NCBI GenBank assembly: GCA_002368605.1
Contig: DFEB01000031.1
Span: 1,938 to 65,937, forward strand
Direction: 5' to 3'
Length of the DNA stretch: 64,000 nt
Origin: Treponema sp. UBA3813
GTDB lineage: Bacteria; Spirochaetota; Spirochaetia; Treponematales; Treponemataceae
Shown: positions 60,430-64,000 of the stretch, in pieces
Numbering within the stretch: position 1 is the first letter of the stretch
Layout of the letters: every line of letters begins with the position of its first letter
Notes under the pieces: generated by a model
Database searches by the model: none
What the model saw: the letters and a program-made list of their open reading frames with translations, nothing else
Told to the model about the DNA's origin: nothing
Made by a program: the position numbers and the translations under genes

Positions 60430-63123
60430 TTACTTATTCTTCTTTTCGTACTCAATCACGGCCTGTGCGCCTGCAAGGCGGGCAAGTGGCACTCGGTAAG
60501 GAGAGCAGCTTACATAGTTCAAGCCAATCTGATAGCAGATGTGGATTGATGCCGGGTCTCCGCCGTGCTCGCCACAGATTCCCAAGTGCAGGTTCGGATT
60601 AACCGTGCGGCCTTTTTCTTCGGTGATTTCCATAAGGGCTCCTGGGCCTTCGTAGTCCAAAGTCGCGAAGGGGTCGTCCTCAAGGATTCGTTGCTGCAGG
60701 TAGGACTCGATGAATTTTCCGTAGTCGTCGCGGCTGAAACCGAATGTGGTCTGAGTGAGGTCGTTCGTTCCGAATGAGAAGAAGTCCGCGTATTTTGCGA
60801 TTTTTCCTGCGCTCAATGCGGCTCGCGGGAATTCAATCATAGAACCAATCTGGAATTTGAGGTTTACGCCCTTTTCCTTGTTGACTTTATCGATGACAGC
60901 TTCGGCCTGCTTTCGGATTTGCTCGACTTCGTTGTAAGAAACGACATTCGGAATCATAATCAGAACTTCGTGTTTCTTGCTTTCTTTTTCAAGCTGTGCC
61001 GTAGCGCGGGCGATTGCCTCGACCTGCATTTCGTAGATTTCAGGATATGTGATTGCAAGCCGGCATCCCCGGTGACCAAGCATCGGGTTGTGCTCAGCAA
61101 GCTGCATGACTTTTCGTGAAAGTTTTTCTTTATCAACACCAAGTTTTTCTGCAAGAGCGGTAAGCTGTGAGTCGCTTTCTGCCTGAATGAACTCGTTCAG
61201 TGGCGGATCAAGCAAGCGGATTGTGACTGGCCGGCCTTCCATAGTCTTGATGATTTCGTAGAAGTCTTTCTGCTGGAGGGGAAGAATTTTCGCCAGATTT
61301 TCCTTTCGGCTTTCGGTGTCTTCAGAAATAATCATCTTCTGGAAGGCGGTGAGTTTCGGCTCATCGAAGAACATGTGTTCCGTGCGGCAAAGACCGATTC
61401 CGTTTGCTCCGAAGCGGAAGGCATCCATTGCGTTCTGAGGAGTGTCGCCGTTTGCGTAGATGTCGAATCCCTTTACGCGGTTTCCTGATTCAGTGACTCG
61501 CTCTGATTTTTCGCGGATTTCGTCTGCCCAGCCCAAGAATGTTTCCAAATCGCCTGAAATAGTAGCTGGTTTGACCGCAACTTGTCCTTCGTAAACGAGA
61601 CCTGTAGCTCCGTCAATCGTGAGGAAGTCGCCTTTTTTGTAAGTTTTTCCCTTGATGATGACAGTCTCAGCGTCTTTGAAAGCAACATCTGAGCAGCCGC
61701 AAACGCAAGGAGTTCCCATACCTCTGGCAACGACTGCCGCGTGGCTGGTTCTTCCGCCAGTTGAAGTGAGGATACCCTGAGAGACCGCCATTCCCGCGAT
61801 GTCATCTGGAGAAGTTTCTTTTCGGACGAGAAGGACTTTTTTGCCATTCTTTGCCCACTCTTCGGCTTCTTCTGCGGTGAAAACAATCTGACCACAGCCA
61901 GCTCCCGGTGAAGCGTTCAGACCAGCGGCAATTTCTGTAGCCTTTTTGACGGCTTCTTTGTCGAGCTGAGGAAGCAAAAGCTGGTTCAACTGCTCAGGCT
62001 CTACGCGCATGATAGCCGTTTCTTTGTCGATGAGACCTTCTTTGACCATATCGACCGCCATTTTGACAGCCGCCGCGCCCGTTCTCTTTCCGTTTCGGCA
62101 CTGGAGCATGTAGAGTTTGCCTTCCTCAACGGTGAATTCCATATCCTGCATGTCATGATAGTGTTTTTCGAGGCGGTCACGAATCTGGCAGAGTTCGTCA
62201 TAAATCGCTTTGTTTGTCTGCTCCAGCTGAGCGAGTTTTTGCGGAGTGCGGATACCTGCAACGACATCTTCGCCCTGAGCGTTCATCAAATATTCGCCCA
62301 TGAAGATATTTTCGCCTGTTGACGGGTCGCGAGAGAAACAAACGCCAGTTCCAGAAGATTCGCCCTTGTTTCCGAAGACCATTGCCATGACAGTGACGGC
62401 CGTTCCTTTGAGAGCACCTTCTTTGATGTTGTTGAGTTTTCGGTATTTGATTGCACGAGGATTCATCCATGAGCCGAAGACCGCTCCGATTGCTCCCCAC
62501 ATCTGCTCTTTTGCGTCCTGAGGGAAGTCGCTTCCCTTTTCTTCCTTATACATCGCCTTGTATTTTGTGACGATTTCTTTGAGTTCTTCGGTAGTAAGCT
62601 CCGTGTCCTGTTTTATTCCACGGTGAGATTTTACTTCATCGATGATTTCTTCGAATTTTGCGTGCTCAACGCCCATGGCAACATCGCCGTACATCTGAAT
62701 AAAGCGGCGGTAAGCGTCCCATGCAAATCGCTCATTGCCAGTCTTTTTTGCAAGACCGAGGACAGCCTTGTCGTTCAAGCCGAGATTGAGGATTGTGTCC
62801 ATCATGCCGGGCATTGAGATTGCCGCACCCGAACGGACTGAAACCAAAAGGGGGTCGCTTTCGTCGCCAAGTTTTTTGCCCATTACGGACTCAAGTTTTG
62901 CAAGATATTCGTCAACCTGAGAAGCCAATCCGTCAGGATATTTTTTTCCTAATTCGTAATATTCCTGACACACATCGGTGGTAATCGTAAATCCAGCAGG
63001 CACTGGAAGACTCAATGGAGCCTTTGCCATCTGCGCAAGGTTTGCGCCCTTTCCACCCAATTCTGCGCGCATTGATTCATCGCCATCTGCGTCGCCGTTT
63101 CCAAAAAAATATACATATTTCAT
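60430..63123 (-). CDS. ppdK: Pyruvate phosphate dikinase
   Basis: 897 residues, normal length. The start MKYVYFFGNGDADGD, ELGGKGANLAQMA, the phospho-His region TSTGGRTSHAAVVARGMGTPCV and GGCRLAITYPEIYEMQ (near CysHis) are PPDK motifs. It interconverts pyruvate, ATP and phosphate with PEP, AMP and pyrophosphate, often in the glycolytic direction in anaerobes. TATACT lies 9 nt before the ATG and no ribosome binding site is seen. A terminator ends the gene. Confidence 0.96.
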   Translation of the reverse strand: MKYVYFFGNGDADGDESMRAELGGKGANLAQMAKAPLSLPVPAGFTITTDVCQEYYELGKKYPDGLASQVDEYLAKLESVMGKKLGDESDPLLVSVRSGAAISMPGMMDTILNLGLNDKAVLGLAKKTGNERFAWDAYRRFIQMYGDVAMGVEHAKFEEIIDEVKSHRGIKQDTELTTEELKEIVTKYKAMYKEEKGSDFPQDAKEQMWGAIGAVFGSWMNPRAIKYRKLNNIKEGALKGTAVTVMAMVFGNKGESSGTGVCFSRDPSTGENIFMGEYLMNAQGEDVVAGIRTPQKLAQLEQTNKAIYDELCQIRDRLEKHYHDMQDMEFTVEEGKLYMLQCRNGKRTGAAAVKMAVDMVKEGLIDKETAIMRVEPEQLNQLLLPQLDKEAVKKATEIAAGLNASPGAGCGQIVFTAEEAEEWAKNGKKVLLVRKETSPDDIAGMAVSQGILTSTGGRTSHAAVVARGMGTPCVCGCSDVAFKDAETVIIKGKTYKKGDFLTIDGATGLVYEGQVAVKPATISGDLETFLGWADEIREKSERVTESGNRVKGFDIYANGDTPQNAMDAFRFGANGIGLCRTEHMFFDEPKLTAFQKMIISEDTESRKENLAKILPLQQKDFYEIIKTMEGRPVTIRLLDPPLNEFIQAESDSQLTALAEKLGVDKEKLSRKVMQLAEHNPMLGHRGCRLAITYPEIYEMQVEAIARATAQLEKESKKHEVLIMIPNVVSYNEVEQIRKQAEAVIDKVNKEKGVNLKFQIGSMIEFPRAALSAGKIAKYADFFSFGTNDLTQTTFGFSRDDYGKFIESYLQQRILEDDPFATLDYEGPGALMEITEEKGRTVNPNLHLGICGEHGGDPASIHICYQIGLNYVSCSPYRVPLARLAGAQAVIEYEKKNK

Positions 63124-63194
63124 AGTATTTTAAGTATAACACAGAAAATCCAAAATTATAGCAATTTAATGTTTTTTATATAAAATTTTCTGCA

Positions 63195-64000
63195 TTATAA
63201 GAAATATGTCTTCATTTCGCCTTTGCCTTTTACCTGAATCTCAACGCCCTCACTGTAAGAGAACAAATCCTTTGTCTGGGCAAAAGTGCTTTCAGTAACA
63301 TGAATTTTCATCGGCTCGCCCGTGCTTTCCATTCGGCTGGCAACATTAACAGTGTCACCCCAAATATCGTAGATGAACTTAGTCTTTCCAATGACGCCAG
63401 CAACAAGATTTCCAGTATTGATTCCAAGACGAATCTGAACATTCACTTTGTACTCTTTGTTAAAGGCATTTACATCTTCAATGAGACCTTGGGCAAAGCG
63501 AACCATTTTTGCAGCACCACCATTTTCTGCTTCTTCAGTAAGACCGCAAGCCGCCATGTATGCGTCACCAATCGTCTTGATTTTTTCGATTCCTTCATTT
63601 TTTGCACGATCATCGAATCTTGAAATCATCATGTTGAGCATGGTAACGACTTCTTCCGCCGTCATTTTATCGCTCATTTTTGTAAATCCAACAATATCAG
63701 TAAAGAGAACCGCCACATTGGGGTATTTTTTAGCGATTGTCTCTCCAGGATGATTCGTAAGCTCGACTGCAACATCAGCGGGGAGAATATTCAAAAGGAG
63801 ACTCTCAGATTTTTCCTTTTCCAGTTTAAGTTCATGCGTTCGTTCCTCGACTTTTTGCTCCAGAACAATCTGATAACGGCGCATAGTATAGATTTTTCGC
63901 CAGACAGCCGCCAGAGCCAAAGCAGCAAGCAAAATCCAGAACCAGGGTTGCTGCCAGATATATGGTTGTTTTTCAATGGTAATGGGAATTGAAGGCTCGC
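63195..64000 (-). CDS. Class III adenylate cyclase, C-terminal part (runs off the window)
   Basis: The frame is open to the window end; about 268 residues are visible. PITIEKQPYIWQQPWFWILLAALALAAVW looks like the membrane helix that follows a Y_Y_Y sensor domain in treponemal sensors. A coiled stretch (TMRRYQIVLEQKVEERTHELKLEKEKSE) leads to a class III cyclase: LFTDIVGFTKM (metal Asp), IKTIGDAYMAACGL (Lys for adenine), YDIWGDTVNVASRM (Asp). Product cAMP is expected. Together with the CHASE2 cyclase at 5775, the window has two differing cAMP inputs. Confidence 0.88.
   Translation of the reverse strand, partial: EPSIPITIEKQPYIWQQPWFWILLAALALAAVWRKIYTMRRYQIVLEQKVEERTHELKLEKEKSESLLLNILPADVAVELTNHPGETIAKKYPNVAVLFTDIVGFTKMSDKMTAEEVVTMLNMMISRFDDRAKNEGIEKIKTIGDAYMAACGLTEEAENGGAAKMVRFAQGLIEDVNAFNKEYKVNVQIRLGINTGNLVAGVIGKTKFIYDIWGDTVNVASRMESTGEPMKIHVTESTFAQTKDLFSYSEGVEIQVKGKGEMKTYFL

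Overview
The window looks like chromosome from a spirochaete of the Treponema group, probably an anaerobic, pectin-using gut or oral treponeme. The signs are a pyruvate:ferredoxin oxidoreductase, pyruvate phosphate dikinase, cyclases and chemoreceptor typical of treponemes, BspA-type leucine-rich repeat proteins, an 8-strand-barrel-like outer membrane protein, polygalacturonase and pectin esterase genes, and G-tract and leader features reminiscent of treponemes. The species cannot be named from the sequence alone.

Layout. 1-9.3 kb: start of nifJ (minus strand) with a terminator in its leader, envelope genes (YD-repeat protein, LysM membrane protein, Slt lipoprotein), a CHASE2 adenylate cyclase, an M48 lipoprotein and an SH3 protein. 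9.4-13.4 kb: antiporter, aroK, a PrsW-type protease, initiator tRNA-Met with a duplicated 3' end, and a deleted trmN6. 13.4-16.7 kb: purine permease and a glnA-ANTAR operon whose leader carries a promoter, a candidate ANTAR hairpin and a terminator. 16.7-22.6 kb: PAP2 phosphatase, SPOR protein, cytosolic pectin enzymes and a cytidylate-kinase-like gene. 22.7-27 kb: FliG-N-like orphan, HipA-like kinase fused to a winged helix, rsmG and two uncharacterised genes. 27.1-34 kb: murE-ddl, a CsgG/DUF4810/DUF799 lipoprotein operon, murD and a DMT transporter. 34.9-43 kb: M15 peptidase, folE2-folD, outer membrane protein and lipoprotein, rarA fusion, adk. 43.2-54.9 kb: chemoreceptor, DUF805, peroxidase/TrxR-like/CDF/MarR group, FMN reductase, PfkB kinase, rqcH, metF, PAS-GGDEF. 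55-60.4 kb: AT-rich accessory block with a five-gene LRR/FRG/SUMF1 operon, an XRE regulator and a decayed type III toxin-antitoxin locus. 60.4-64 kb: ppdK and the end of a second cyclase.

Three themes cross the window. First, many genes have a -10 box 5-9 nt before an ATG and no Shine-Dalgarno sequence, which points to frequent leaderless transcription. Second, short dispersed repeats have entered coding sequence: they make the M48 signal peptide, the AroK tail, and in-frame insertions in MurE, FolE2 and the RarA fusion. Third, intrinsic terminators sit just before the start codons of nifJ and glnA, which suggests attenuation. The most system-like findings are the glnA/ANTAR leader, the HipA-winged-helix gene with three helically phased direct repeats in its promoter, the five-gene LRR/FRG/SUMF1 operon, and the toxIN remnant with an intact-looking pseudoknot RNA.
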